Shown: positions 33,527 to 42,113, counted from the stretch's first letter. The stretch: 64,000 nt of DNA from Alphaproteobacteria bacterium (GCA_018336035.1 JAGXRD010000081.1:1-64000), one strand, 5' to 3'. The notes: generated by a model not told the origin, from the letters alone. Numbers and translations: made by a program.

Positions 33527-35374
33527 ATGACATCTTCCTCTCTCGACGCGGCAGAATCGACGCTGCACAGGGTTTTCGGCTTCGAGCGCTTTCGCGCCGG
33601 GCAGGCCGAGATCGTGCAGGCGCTGCTGGAGGGTGAGGATGTCCTCGCCGTCATGCCGACCGGCAGCGGCAAGTCGCTTTGCTACCAGTTGCCGGCGATC
33701 CTGCGCGACGGGCTCACCGTTGTGGTCTCGCCGCTGATTGCGCTGATGCGCGACCAGGTGCGGCAGTTGCAGGGTTTTGGGGTCAATGCCGCTAGCCTGA
33801 ATTCGGCCAATGACGAGACCGAGAACCAGCGCGTCTATCGCGACCTGCGGGACGGCAGCCTGCGGCTGCTCTATGTCGCGCCGGAACGTCTGGTGCGGTC
33901 CGACACGGTGGCGCTGCTGAAACGTTCCGGCGCCAGCCTGCTGGCGATCGACGAGGCGCATTGCGTGTCGCAATGGGGCCACGATTTCCGCCCCGAATAT
34001 CTGGCGCTCGGACAGATTCGCGCCGAACTGGGCGGTATCACCACCATTGCACTGACCGCGACCGCCGACGCGCCGACGCGCGCCGATATTGTGCAGAAGC
34101 TGTTTTCTGGCCAAGAAGGTAAGGGCGGTCCGCGCACCTTTATCCGCAGCTTCGACCGGCCCAACCTGCATCTGATGATGCAGCCCAAGGCCAGCGCGAA
34201 AAAGCAGATCGGCGATTTCATCGGCGCCCGTCGCGGGATGAGCGGGATCGTCTATTGCTCGTCGCGCAAGCGCACCGAAGACCTTGCAGCCGGGTTGAAC
34301 GCGATGGGTCATACCGCGCTGGCCTATCATGCCGGCATGGAGCAGCGGCAGCGCGACGCCAACCAGGACACCTTCCTGCGCGAGGACGGCGTGGTGATGG
34401 TAGCGACCGTCGCCTTCGGCATGGGCATCGACAAACCGGACGTGCGTTATGTCTGCCATGCCGACATGCCGCGCAACGTGGAGGCCTATTATCAGGAGAT
34501 CGGCCGAGCCGGTCGCGATGGCCTGCCGGCGGAGACGCTGACGCTCTATGGCCTCGACGATATGCGCCTGCGCCGGCTGCAGATCGAGGAAGGCGAGGCC
34601 TCCGATGAGCGCAAACGCATCGAGCGGCAACGGTTCAATGCACTGATCGCACTCTGCGAGTCCCCGCGCTGCCGGCGCCAGACCCTGCTGGCCTATTTCG
34701 GCGAAAGCTCTGAGCCCTGCGGCCATTGCGATCTCTGCCAGGATGGTGTGGCGCGATTCGACGGCACCACGGAGGCGCAGAAAGCCTTGTCGGCGATGAT
34801 GCGCACCGGCCAGCGCTATGGCACCGAGCATCTGGTGCAGATCCTGCTCGGTAACAACACCGATGCCATCCTGCGCAGCGAACATGACCGCCTGCCGACT
34901 TTCGGCGTCGGCAAGGATCGCGACGCCAATAGCTGGCGCTCGATCTTCCGCCAGCTTTACGGCGCCGGCCTGATCGAACTCGATATCGCCGGCCATGGCG
35001 GCTGGTTCATCACTGATGCCGGTCGCTTGGTGCTGCGGGGGCAAAGCAAGGTGGAAATGCGGCTGGAGTCGCTGTCGGCCAAACGCGACCGCAGCCGGCG
35101 CAGCGGCTCCTCGATGGCGGAAGCGGCGCTGCAGCCTTCAGACCAGCGTTTGCTGTCGGCCTTGAAGGACCTGCGGCGTCAGCTTGCCACCGAATTGCAG
35201 CAGCCGGCTTACGTGATCTTCTCCGATCGCACATTGCTGGAGCTGGCAGCGAAACGCCCGACCAGTCTGTACCGCCTGACCGATATTCATGGCATCGGCC
35301 AGGCCAAGCTCGAACGCTTCGGTCAGGCATTTCTGGATGTCGTGCTGGCGCACGAGGATAACCGCGCCGCCTGA
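33527..35374 (+). CDS. recQ: ATP-dependent DNA helicase RecQ
   Basis: A 615-residue 3'-5' helicase used in recombination and replication repair. It has Walker A TGSGKS (45-50), DEAH box 142-145 followed by Cys, motif VI 'QEIGRAGRDG', the RecQ-Ct zinc cysteines in 'CESPRCRRQ' and 'CGHCDLC', a winged helix, and a C-terminal HRDC domain ('YVIFSDRTLLELAAKRP'). Length and order match full-length RecQ. It is preceded by a 104-base gap holding a GCCTGCG/CGCAGGC stem without a T-run. Confidence 0.95.
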   Translation: MTSSSLDAAESTLHRVFGFERFRAGQAEIVQALLEGEDVLAVMPTGSGKSLCYQLPAILRDGLTVVVSPLIALMRDQVRQLQGFGVNAASLNSANDETENQRVYRDLRDGSLRLLYVAPERLVRSDTVALLKRSGASLLAIDEAHCVSQWGHDFRPEYLALGQIRAELGGITTIALTATADAPTRADIVQKLFSGQEGKGGPRTFIRSFDRPNLHLMMQPKASAKKQIGDFIGARRGMSGIVYCSSRKRTEDLAAGLNAMGHTALAYHAGMEQRQRDANQDTFLREDGVVMVATVAFGMGIDKPDVRYVCHADMPRNVEAYYQEIGRAGRDGLPAETLTLYGLDDMRLRRLQIEEGEASDERKRIERQRFNALIALCESPRCRRQTLLAYFGESSEPCGHCDLCQDGVARFDGTTEAQKALSAMMRTGQRYGTEHLVQILLGNNTDAILRSEHDRLPTFGVGKDRDANSWRSIFRQLYGAGLIELDIAGHGGWFITDAGRLVLRGQSKVEMRLESLSAKRDRSRRSGSSMAEAALQPSDQRLLSALKDLRRQLATELQQPAYVIFSDRTLLELAAKRPTSLYRLTDIHGIGQAKLERFGQAFLDVVLAHEDNRAA

Positions 35375-35472
35375 GGTAGCGGGCCTGCGCTGTAGCTTGG
35401 CGACGGTCACAGTAATATTGCAGGAAAATCCGCGGCATCCCACACAGGGCAGCGTCGTGCGCAATATATCAA

Positions 35473-35490
35473 ATGCAGGTGAAACTGCAT
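35473..35490 (+). repeat. Short inverted repeat before the PRC-barrel gene
   Basis: ATGCAG-gtgaaa-CTGCAT, a perfect 6-base stem, lies 14 bases upstream of the PRC-barrel gene start, just before its GAGAGAAAAA ribosome site. It could be an operator or an mRNA hairpin near the start codon. Nothing else decides between these. Confidence 0.3.
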
Positions 35491-35504
35491 GAGAGAAAAA
35501 TGCC

Positions 35505-36020
35505 ATGAAACGCAATCTCGCTGCTGTTTCCGCTGTTGCGCTGCTCCTGGCCCTGCCTGGGCTTGTCGTGGCGCAGGATGTCGGAAAGTCGAAATCGAAG
35601 TCAGATACCATAGTGCCGATCCCGGGTACGGGAACGGCGGAAGTGAAAGGTGCGCGCCTGATCGGCGCGGATCTGGTGAATTCCGTGAACGACAAGCTCG
35701 GGAACGTCGACGAGGTGCTCGTCACGACCGATGGCCGCGTCAATGCGGTGGTGGTGGCCATGGGCGGCATGTTGGGGCTGGGCGAACGCAAGGTCGTGGT
35801 GCCCTGGGAGCGCCTGCGGTTCAGCAGTCAGGGCAACGATCTGGTGGTGAAGACCGATATCAGCCGCGAAACCCTGAATGCGATGCCGGAATACAGCGAT
35901 CCGAGTCGCGCTTCCAGCGATCAGCGGCAATCCGCGCGCCCTGCGCCGGCAGAGCAGGGATCGCTGCCCGGTCCGCTCGATACCTCGCGGCCGATCCGGC
36001 CGGCGCCGCCCACGAACTAG
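35505..36020 (+). CDS. Exported PRC-barrel domain protein
   Basis: A 171-residue protein with a Sec signal (MKRNLAAVSAVALLLALPGL, cut near VVAQD). A PRC-barrel core spans about residues 50-120 ('LIGADLVNSVNDKLGNVDEV', 'VVAMGGMLGLGERKVVVPWE'). The tail is Pro/Ser/Arg-rich and probably disordered. PRC barrels bind RNA, proteins or small ligands; periplasmic versions are common in alphaproteobacteria and often stress-linked. The gene is single and faces the flagellar block tail to tail. Confidence 0.85.
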   Translation: MKRNLAAVSAVALLLALPGLVVAQDVGKSKSKSDTIVPIPGTGTAEVKGARLIGADLVNSVNDKLGNVDEVLVTTDGRVNAVVVAMGGMLGLGERKVVVPWERLRFSSQGNDLVVKTDISRETLNAMPEYSDPSRASSDQRQSARPAPAEQGSLPGPLDTSRPIRPAPPTN

Positions 36021-36036
36021 TTATGAAAAAAAGAAG

Positions 36037-36061
36037 GCCCCGTCCGCTTCTCGGACGGGGC
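36037..36061 (-). terminator. Intrinsic terminator of the flgI-flgJ-flgN unit
   Basis: GCCCCGTCCG-cttct-CGGACGGGGC forms a perfect 10-base stem. Read on the minus strand it is followed by CTTCTTTTTTTC, a clear T-tract, so it ends the flagellar transcript 33 bases after the flgN stop. The stem also lies 16 bases after the PRC-barrel stop and may partly stop that transcript. Confidence 0.9.
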
Positions 36062-36093
36062 AAGTGGGTACTGACGGTGGGAAAACGAAAGCT

Positions 36094-36645
36094 TCAGCAG
36101 GTCTCGTTGCTGAACAGCGAGACTGCCTGACGAGATCCGTAATTGGCGGTGAGTGCGGTCATCGCGCCGGACTTGCCGTAGCCGGTGCCAAGCTGGCTCT
36201 GCTTGGTGGCGCCGCGGATCACGGCATTCAGCAGTTTCTGATTGGCGTCGCGCGCGGTGCGCACGAGAATTTCATTGCGCCTGCCGACAACCTGCATTTC
36301 GCCCAGCAGCTTTTCCAGCTGCCTGCGTTCGGCTTCCGGCGCGCTGGCCAGCGCATCCGGGTGCCGGCGCAGAACCCTCTGCTTGTCGCGCAGCAAGCCG
36401 GAGATGATGCGCTTCTGTTCGGTCGAGCGCGCCAGCCCGTCATAGGCAAAGCGCTCCAGCGCGGCAGTCTCTTCCTGCATCACGTCTTTCAGCTGGATCA
36501 CCAGTTCGCTCAGTTCCGCCACGGTGGGCGGTACCGCGCCCGGGCCGAGATTGTCCATCACACGCGGTGTATCAACGCCCAGGCGCTGGGCGGCGCGCGG
36601 TGAGAGCGGTGCGCGGCCGGGCTGTTGCTGCGGCTTCTGGTTCAC
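36094..36645 (-). CDS. flgN: Flagellar protein FlgN-like chaperone
   Basis: A 183-residue, mainly helical protein: 'ELSELVIQLKDVMQEETAAL', 'RRQLEKLLGEMQVVGRRNEI', then a Gly/Ser/Thr-rich C-terminus ending SLFSNETC. FlgN chaperones hold the hook-filament junction proteins FlgK and FlgL for type III export. The position directly after flgJ (4-base overlap) is usual. Sequence similarity in this family is weak, so context carries much of the call. Confidence 0.75.
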   Translation of the reverse strand: MNQKPQQQPGRAPLSPRAAQRLGVDTPRVMDNLGPGAVPPTVAELSELVIQLKDVMQEETAALERFAYDGLARSTEQKRIISGLLRDKQRVLRRHPDALASAPEAERRQLEKLLGEMQVVGRRNEILVRTARDANQKLLNAVIRGATKQSQLGTGYGKSGAMTALTANYGSRQAVSLFSNETC

Positions 36646-36968
36646 GGCTGCGCCTCCTGCATTTTGATCATCTGGTCATAGACCATGTTGGCGATGCCGA
36701 TGCCGCGACCCTTGGACATCGTCTTGCCGTACTCGTCGTTGAGGAACGACCGCCACTTGCCTTCGGCCTGGCCGCCGCCCATCGGGCCATCCGTCTTCAC
36801 GCCGGCAGACATGACTTCAAACATCTGCGACAGGAAGAAGGCTTCGAATTCCTGCGCGGTCTTGCGCGGGTCGTCCTTGGCGTTGCCGAGCTTGTTCAGC
36901 TTCGAGCGTTCGGCCTGGGCCTGCTCGATGCCGAAGCTGTTGATGGCGGGAGAAGCGATCGCGGACAT
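36642..36968 (-). CDS. flgJ: Rod-binding protein (FlgJ N-terminal domain)
   Basis: A 108-residue protein with the rod-binding core 'AQEFEAFFLSQMFEVMSAG' and 'EGKWRSFLNDEYGKTMSKG'. It equals the N-terminal half of enterobacterial FlgJ. The C-terminal muramidase domain is absent, as in most alphaproteobacteria, so a separate enzyme must open the cell wall. It lies 7 bases after flgI. Confidence 0.9.
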   Translation of the reverse strand: MSAIASPAINSFGIEQAQAERSKLNKLGNAKDDPRKTAQEFEAFFLSQMFEVMSAGVKTDGPMGGGQAEGKWRSFLNDEYGKTMSKGRGIGIANMVYDQMIKMQEAQP

Positions 36969-36975
36969 GGCGGCC

Positions 36976-38295
36976 TCACATCACCTGGATTTCAGCCTGC
37001 AGCGCGCCAGCGGCCTTGATCGCCTGCAGAATGGTGATCATGTCGCGCGGGCCGACGCCGAGTGCATTCAGGCCATCCACCAGTTCCTGCAGCGATACGC
37101 CGCGGGGCAGCACGCCGAGGCGGCGCTGGTTCTGGTCATCGACCTGGATATCGGTGCGCGGCACCACCACGGTCTGCGCACCGCCGGCCGCGCCGCCGGG
37201 GACGGTGGCCGTACCGGTGCTGGGCACCGCCTGGGTGATGGTGTCGAAGACGAAGTTGCCCTGGGCGTCGCGGACCGGCTGGCCGTCCGGGCCGATGCGC
37301 GGCACCTGCACCTGGCCAGTGGCGGCAGAGGTGCCGGCGAAACCCGGAATGGCGGTGGCAGACGGCGAGAAGGGCAGCGGCTGCGACACCTGCGGGGTTT
37401 CGGTGATGCGGACAGTGAGCGAGCCCTGGGCAATCGCAACCGTGTCGATGCGCACATTCGGGCCCATCACGATGGTGCCGGAGCGCTCGTCGATCACGAC
37501 ACGGGCCATCTGGTCGGTCTCGACCTGCAACTGTTCGACTTCGGTCATGAAGCCGACGATGTCGCGACGGAAGCGTTCCGGGATATCGATATGAACGGTG
37601 GAGGGATCCAGCGCGCGTGCGGTCGGCACGCCAGCCAGCGTGGAGACGGCCTGGCTGACACGACGGGCGGTGGTCAGATCGGGATTCTTCAGGGCGAGGC
37701 GCAGCACCGGCAGCGAGGTCAGTTCGAAACCGACTTCGCGTTCGACGATGGCGCCATTGGCGATGCGGCCCGAGGTGGGGGTGCCGCGGGTGATCTGGGC
37801 GGCGGCGCCCTGTGCGCGGAAGCCGCTGATGGCGACGGCGCCCTGCGCCACGCCGTAGACTTCGCCATCGGCGCCGAGCAGCGGGGTGACGAGCAGCGTG
37901 CCGCCCTGCAGGCTCTTGGCATCGCCCATGGTGGAAATGGTGACATCGAGGCGGCTGCCATGACGGGCGAAGGGGGGCAGGGTGGCGGTGACCATCACGG
38001 CGGCAAGATTGGCCGTACGGAAGTTGCCGGCGTCGCGGATATTGACGCCGAAGCGTTCCAGCATGGCCTGCAGGCTCTGACGGGTGAAGGGCGCGTTGGT
38101 CAGGCTGTCGCCGGTGCCGTCGAGACCGACCACCAGGCCATAGCCGACCAGCATATTGTCGCGGATGCCTTCGAAATCGGCGATGTCCTTGATGCGTGAA
38201 CCGGCCTGGGCCTGCAGTGGCAGGGCGAGGAGCGCCACTGCGACAGCGGCCTGGATCAGGCGGCGGAGCGTATCCTTGGCAAAGCGGTTCATCAT
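36976..38295 (-). CDS. flgI: Flagellar P-ring protein FlgI with a 62-residue insertion
   Basis: A 439-residue periplasmic protein with a Sec signal (FAKDTLRRLIQAAVAVALLA, cut near LQAQAG), 'SRIKDIADFEGIRDNMLVGY' and C-terminus 'GALQAEIQVM'. It builds the P ring around the rod. Typical FlgI is about 370 residues. Here residues 313-374, between 'VSQPLPFSPS' and 'TVVVPRTDIQVDD', are an extra Gly/Pro/Thr-rich stretch (37174-37359). The alternative start one codon downstream is equally good. It is divergent from fliX. Confidence 0.95.
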   Translation of the reverse strand: MMNRFAKDTLRRLIQAAVAVALLALPLQAQAGSRIKDIADFEGIRDNMLVGYGLVVGLDGTGDSLTNAPFTRQSLQAMLERFGVNIRDAGNFRTANLAAVMVTATLPPFARHGSRLDVTISTMGDAKSLQGGTLLVTPLLGADGEVYGVAQGAVAISGFRAQGAAAQITRGTPTSGRIANGAIVEREVGFELTSLPVLRLALKNPDLTTARRVSQAVSTLAGVPTARALDPSTVHIDIPERFRRDIVGFMTEVEQLQVETDQMARVVIDERSGTIVMGPNVRIDTVAIAQGSLTVRITETPQVSQPLPFSPSATAIPGFAGTSAATGQVQVPRIGPDGQPVRDAQGNFVFDTITQAVPSTGTATVPGGAAGGAQTVVVPRTDIQVDDQNQRRLGVLPRGVSLQELVDGLNALGVGPRDMITILQAIKAAGALQAEIQVM

Positions 38296-38347
38296 CTTGA
38301 TCCTTCACGAAGCCGGCCAGACATGCCGGTTCTCTCGCGCCTTTCAA

Positions 38348-38363
38348 TGCGATTGTCGTGCCA
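38348..38363 (-). promoter_or_regulatory. Sigma-54 (-24/-12) promoter of flgI-flgJ-flgN
   Basis: On the minus strand TGGCACGACAATCGCA matches the RpoN consensus TGGCACG-N4-TTGCA at all fixed positions but one, with the strict GG-N10-GC spacing. The predicted start near 38338 gives a leader of about 43 bases to flgI. The site lies in the gap shared with fliX. Confidence 0.8.
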
Positions 38364-38393
38364 ATGGTTAACTCGTTGAATTGTTTTAAGATT

Positions 38394-38430
38394 GGGGCAA
38401 AAAACCGGTCCGGCTCGGCAAAAAATGCCG
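38394..38430. promoter_or_regulatory. Two ftr-like (FlbD-type) sites between flgI and fliX
   Basis: CGGCA-AAAAA-TGCCG (38416-38430) is a perfect palindrome, and GGGGCAAAAAACCGG (38394-38408) is a related, less symmetric copy. Both resemble the Caulobacter ftr element (core CGGC..AAA..GC.G) bound by the sigma-54 activator FlbD. Their centres are about 60 and 85 bases upstream of the predicted flgI start, a workable enhancer distance. A matching palindrome lies before flgF at 42979. Confidence 0.65.
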
Positions 38431-38488
38431 TCTTTACCCGGTCAGTCTTATCGGGCACCATGCGCCCAGTTAAGAGACATTATTTCCC

Positions 38489-38920
38489 ATGAGCATCGAC
38501 AAAATCCGCGGTCCGGGTGGCATTGCCCCCGGCAATCCCAAACGTTCGACCGGCAGCAGTTCTGCCGGGGGGACAAGCTTTGCCAGCATGCTGAAAGGCG
38601 CGGAAAAGCCCGCCGCTCAGGTAGGCCAGGCGCCGCCGGTCGCGGCGCTGGATGCCATGCTGACCATCCAGGCTGTCGACGAGCAGGCCGGCGGCCGGCA
38701 AAACCGCCAGCGCGCCTATCAGCGTGGCTCAACGCTGCTGGACCGGTTGGACGAGGTTCGCCACGGCCTGCTGATGGGCACGATCCCGGCCGAACGCCTG
38801 CAAAGGCTGGCCCAGACCCTGCGCGCCGAAAAACTGATGGTGCAGGACCCCAGGCTCGCCGAGGTGATGGCCGAGATCGAGCTGCGCTGCGAGGTCGAGT
38901 TAGCCAAGCTGGGATTGTAA
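38489..38920 (+). CDS. fliX: Flagellar assembly regulator FliX
   Basis: A 143-residue protein starting MSIDKIRGPGGIAPGN, with a Ser/Gly-rich linker and helical C-terminus ('RQRAYQRGSTLLDRLDEVRH', 'EVMAEIELRCEVELAKLGL'). This matches alphaproteobacterial FliX, a trans-acting partner of FlbD that links basal-body assembly to sigma-54 flagellar transcription. Divergence from flgI is the conserved Caulobacter arrangement. No sigma-54 element faces this gene, in line with an earlier regulatory class. flbD is not in the window. Confidence 0.88.
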   Translation: MSIDKIRGPGGIAPGNPKRSTGSSSAGGTSFASMLKGAEKPAAQVGQAPPVAALDAMLTIQAVDEQAGGRQNRQRAYQRGSTLLDRLDEVRHGLLMGTIPAERLQRLAQTLRAEKLMVQDPRLAEVMAEIELRCEVELAKLGL

Positions 38921-38975
38921 TTTTATTACCCAAAAGCTTGGCTATTCATACTATTGTCATTAAATCAACGACTTA

Positions 38976-39021
38976 CCGGGCAATCGACAGCCTTGCCCGG
39001 GGGCGGGCCGATTCATATACT
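38976..39021 (+). promoter_or_regulatory. Sigma-70-type promoter of dksA with overlapping hairpin
   Basis: TTGCCC (38993-38998) and TATACT (39016-39021) are spaced 17 bases and fit a vegetative promoter about 56 bases upstream of dksA. The -35 box lies in the right arm of a perfect 8-base inverted repeat, CCGGGCAA (38976-38983) / TTGCCCGG (38993-39000). That repeat could be an operator or a weak terminator for fliX. Confidence 0.6.
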
Positions 39022-39077
39022 CCCGCGCGCCGCGGACAGGGTCCCAGAGTCGCCGCGGCGCCTGGAGGGTCTCTTAC

Positions 39078-39497
39078 ATGGGTATCCAATTGAAGGCGAA
39101 TTACCGGCCGACCGAGAGTGAGGCCTTCATGAACCCGCGCATGAAGGAATACTTCCGTCGCAAGCTGATGGCGTGGAAGGAAGACATCCTGCGGGAATCG
39201 AACCAGACGCTGCAGCACCTGCAGGAAGATACCTCGCAGGAGCCCGACATTGCCGATCGCGCCTCGACCGAGACCGATCGCTCTCTCGAGCTGCGCACGC
39301 GTGATCGTCAGCGCAAGTTGATCGCCAAGATCGATGCCGCGATGAAGCGGATCGACGATGGCTCCTACGGCTATTGCGAAGAGACCGGCGAGCCGATCTC
39401 GCTCAAGCGCCTGGAAGCCCGTCCGATCGCCACGCTGTCGATCGAAGCGCAGGAGCGCCACGAGCGCCGCGAGCGCACGCACAGGGATGATACCTAG
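39078..39497 (+). CDS. dksA: RNA polymerase-binding transcription factor DksA
   Basis: A 139-residue DksA/TraR protein that binds the RNA polymerase secondary channel and acts with ppGpp. It has the coiled-coil region around 'DIADRASTETDRSLELRTRD' with the acidic tip, and the globular end 'RIDDGSYGYCEETGEP'. Of the four zinc-finger cysteines of E. coli DksA only C100 remains; the others correspond to T103, S121 and A124. A metal-free finger of this kind is usual in alphaproteobacteria. It is a single gene with its own promoter and terminator. Confidence 0.93.
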   Translation: MGIQLKANYRPTESEAFMNPRMKEYFRRKLMAWKEDILRESNQTLQHLQEDTSQEPDIADRASTETDRSLELRTRDRQRKLIAKIDAAMKRIDDGSYGYCEETGEPISLKRLEARPIATLSIEAQERHERRERTHRDDT

Positions 39498-39527
39498 TCG
39501 TCGCCTGAATCGCTGAACTGAAAAACG

Positions 39528-39555
39528 AAAAGGCCGGTCTTCTGACCGGCCTTTT
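39528..39555 (+). terminator. Intrinsic terminator after dksA
   Basis: AAAAGGCCGGTC-ttct-GACCGGCCTTTT, a 12-base perfect stem 31 bases after the dksA stop, runs into TTTTGCGTTTT. The A-run on the other side makes it usable from the minus strand too, so it may also stop readthrough from flgH. Confidence 0.93.
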
Positions 39556-39662
39556 GCGTTTTACTCTTTCGCCCTGGCTTTTTGCCGCGGTCCGCATTCT
39601 GCGGTCCTTACGCACCTTCTGACGTGCCTGAATTTTCAGGCTGGGCGAAGATCCTTCTGGTC

Positions 39663-40484
39663 TTAGAAGGGGAAGAGGATGTCGTAGACCTGCTGGCCCC
39701 AGCGCCCCTGCTGCACATCGGTCAGCTGACCGCGACCGCCGTAGGAGATGCGCGCTTCGGCCATCTGGGTATGCACGATCGTGTTGGTGGCGGTGATGTC
39801 TTCCGGCCGCACAATGCCTTGGATCATCAATTCGCGCACTTCGTTGTTCACGCGCACTTCCTGGCGACCCTGCACCACCAGATTGCCGTTGGGCAGCACC
39901 TGGGTCACCAGCGCGGCGACGTTCATGGTGATCTGTTCCTGGCGGTTCACCCGGCCTTCGCCTTCCACCTGAGACGTGGAATTCATGTTGATCAGGTTTT
40001 CAGGGTCGACGTTACGGAAGATCTTGTTCAGCGCTGATGATGCGCCCTGCCCGGTGATTGGCTGACCCGGATTCAGGGGATCACGCGCCGCTTCCCAGCC
40101 GAGAGCGTTCGGCAGGCCTGCGCCTTCGCTGTTGTTGCGCGAGGTGGAGGTGTTGTTCTGGAGCGTGGCGCGTTCCTGAATATTGATGTTCACCGTCAGG
40201 ATATCGCCCACCTTGGTGGCGCGCGGATCCTTGAAGAACTGGCGCGCGCCCGGGCGCCACAGTGAATTGGCATGGCGCGGTGCCACTTCCGGGGCCGGCA
40301 TCGGCAGACTGACCGGGCGGTAGTCCCGCTTTTCGGTCGGGTTGTCGATGCCGCTCAGGTCCGGCGCCTTGCCGATATCGCCGAGGCGGCTGAGATTGCC
40401 GCAGGCGCCGAGGGTGACGGCGAGGCCGGCGACGGCGGTGAGGCGCAGCATGCTGGCGAGCGTGGGATGAGCGATGCGGATCAT
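39663..40484 (-). CDS. flgH: Flagellar L-ring protein FlgH (lipoprotein)
   Basis: A 273-residue outer-membrane ring protein. Lipobox 'LAVTLGACGN' gives the lipidated C28. Family segments are 'NSLWRPGARQFFKDPRATKV', 'GDILTVNINIQERATL' and C-terminus 'GQQVYDILFPF'. It is the last gene of the flgF-flgG-flgA-flgH unit, 24 bases after flgA. Confidence 0.95.
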   Translation of the reverse strand: MIRIAHPTLASMLRLTAVAGLAVTLGACGNLSRLGDIGKAPDLSGIDNPTEKRDYRPVSLPMPAPEVAPRHANSLWRPGARQFFKDPRATKVGDILTVNINIQERATLQNNTSTSRNNSEGAGLPNALGWEAARDPLNPGQPITGQGASSALNKIFRNVDPENLINMNSTSQVEGEGRVNRQEQITMNVAALVTQVLPNGNLVVQGRQEVRVNNEVRELMIQGIVRPEDITATNTIVHTQMAEARISYGGRGQLTDVQQGRWGQQVYDILFPF

Positions 40485-40508
40485 GACTGTAATTCCTTCG
40501 GCTCGTCG

Positions 40509-41267
40509 TTAGTTCGATGCGATGATGCTGGGCGCGGTGATGACCTGGACCAGGTTGGTTCCGGTCACGGTCGCCTGAATGGTGCGCTTGCTCTGCGGGT
40601 TCATCACCTGCACCACGTCGCCAATGCTGCCAGATTCCATGGCGCGGCCGGTGGTGGTGATGGTGAGCCCCGGAGCCTGCACCACCATGGTCACAAGGCT
40701 GTTCTTGGTGATGACCTCCGGCTTGCCGATATCGGCAGCGCGGATCGGCATGCCTGCAGCCAAAGCGCGACGCGGAGTCTGACCGATCAGGTCGTCGAAG
40801 CGGTCGATGAAGCCGGCGCCGTAGCGGTTGGCCGGCACCTGCAGCCATTCGACGTCATTGCGCGAGATCACCTGGCCGGCGGTAATGCGGTTCTTCAGCA
40901 CCGGGATCGATTCCACCGCCTGGGCGCGGCCGCTGACCTTGATGCTGGCGGCGGTGCTGGCGACGGTGCCGTAGAAGCGGCCGCTACGCGTATCGAAGCT
41001 GAAGTCTTCGACCTGGAACGCAGCGGTGCTGGCCGGCACTTCGAGTTCGTTGCCCATACCGTGGAAAAAGATCTCCACCGGGCGACCGCCGTTGCGCTGC
41101 TTCACCATATCGGCGATGCGGCGGCTGATCTCGCGTTCGCCGATGTAGCGCGTGGCGGTGGCGCTGGCCACCTGCACCTGTGCGACAACCGGCTGCGAGA
41201 CGGCGAGCGGCGCGACCAGCGTGGTGCAGGCGATGCCGGCGAGAAGGAGTGTGCGAAGCGAGGCCAT
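40509..41267 (-). CDS. flgA: Flagellar P-ring formation chaperone FlgA
   Basis: A 252-residue periplasmic protein with a Sec signal (LRTLLLAGIACTTLVAPLA) and a C-terminal SAF domain ('ITAGQVISRNDVEWLQVPA', 'RALAAGMPIRAADIGKPEVI'). It assists FlgI in assembling the P ring. It lies between flgG and flgH, as in other alphaproteobacteria. Confidence 0.92.
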   Translation of the reverse strand: MASLRTLLLAGIACTTLVAPLAVSQPVVAQVQVASATATRYIGEREISRRIADMVKQRNGGRPVEIFFHGMGNELEVPASTAAFQVEDFSFDTRSGRFYGTVASTAASIKVSGRAQAVESIPVLKNRITAGQVISRNDVEWLQVPANRYGAGFIDRFDDLIGQTPRRALAAGMPIRAADIGKPEVITKNSLVTMVVQAPGLTITTTGRAMESGSIGDVVQVMNPQSKRTIQATVTGTNLVQVITAPSIIASN

Positions 41268-41299
41268 GGTCGGTCTCCGTAAATCCAGTTTCTGGGGCG

Positions 41300-42085
41300 T
41301 TAGCGCAGGCGGGTCGCGGTCTGCAGCATTTCGTCCGAAGCGGTGATGATCTTCGAATTCATTTCGTAGGCGCGCTGGGCGGTGATCAGGTTGGTGATTT
41401 CCTGCACCGGATTGACGTTCGAGGTTTCGACGTAACCCTGACGCAGCACACCGAAGCCGACGGCATTCGGATTGCCCACGGTGGCCTGACCCGAAGCGGC
41501 GGTTTCGAGGTACAGGTTGTCGCCGGTCGCCTCCAGGCCTGCCTCGTTGACGAAAGTGGCGAGCTGGATCTGGCCGAGCTGCTGGGCGTTCACCTGGCCG
41601 GCGATGCGCGCTTCCACGATACCGGTGGCATCGATATTCACCGACAATGCGCCCTGCGGCACGGTGATCTGTGGGTTAAGCTGATAGCCATCGACGGTGA
41701 CCATCTGGCCATCGGCGTTGATCTGGAACGAGCCGGCGCGGGTATAGGCGGTTTCGCCCGAGGGCAGCGTAATCTGGAAGTAGCCTTTGCCGCTGATCGC
41801 GAGATCGTAGGTGTTGCCCGTGCTGCTCAGGTTGCCCTGCTCGTTGATGCGGTACACGCCCGCGGTGCGCACACCGACACCGACCTGGATGCCCGACGGC
41901 ACGATGGTGTTGGCGTCCGACGAGGTCGAACCCGGACGGCGCATGTTCTGATACAGCAGGTCCTGGAATTCAGCGCGCTGGCGCTTGAACCCGGTCGTGC
42001 TCATGTTGGCGATATTGTTCGAGATGACCTCAACATTGAGCTGTTGAGCCATCATGCCGGTGGCACCGGTGCTGAGCGAACGCAT
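41300..42085 (-). CDS. flgG: Flagellar distal rod protein FlgG
   Basis: A 261-residue axial protein with the N-terminal 'MRSLSTGATGMMAQQLNVEV', rod motif 'ISNNIANMSTTGFKRQRAEF', and C-terminal helix 'NLITAQRAYEMNSKIITASD'. Length is exactly that of typical FlgG. It forms the distal rod after FlgF, encoded 28 bases upstream. Confidence 0.96.
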   Translation of the reverse strand: MRSLSTGATGMMAQQLNVEVISNNIANMSTTGFKRQRAEFQDLLYQNMRRPGSTSSDANTIVPSGIQVGVGVRTAGVYRINEQGNLSSTGNTYDLAISGKGYFQITLPSGETAYTRAGSFQINADGQMVTVDGYQLNPQITVPQGALSVNIDATGIVEARIAGQVNAQQLGQIQLATFVNEAGLEATGDNLYLETAASGQATVGNPNAVGFGVLRQGYVETSNVNPVQEITNLITAQRAYEMNSKIITASDEMLQTATRLR

Positions 42086-42113
42086 GATCAGGTCTCCTGG
42101 TTCGTCAATTCAG

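Noticed and set aside
38470-38484. TTAA-N7-TATT near the fliX start as a CtrA box
   Set aside because: Two mismatches in the second half and a position almost on the start codon; not convincing although fliX is a plausible CtrA target.
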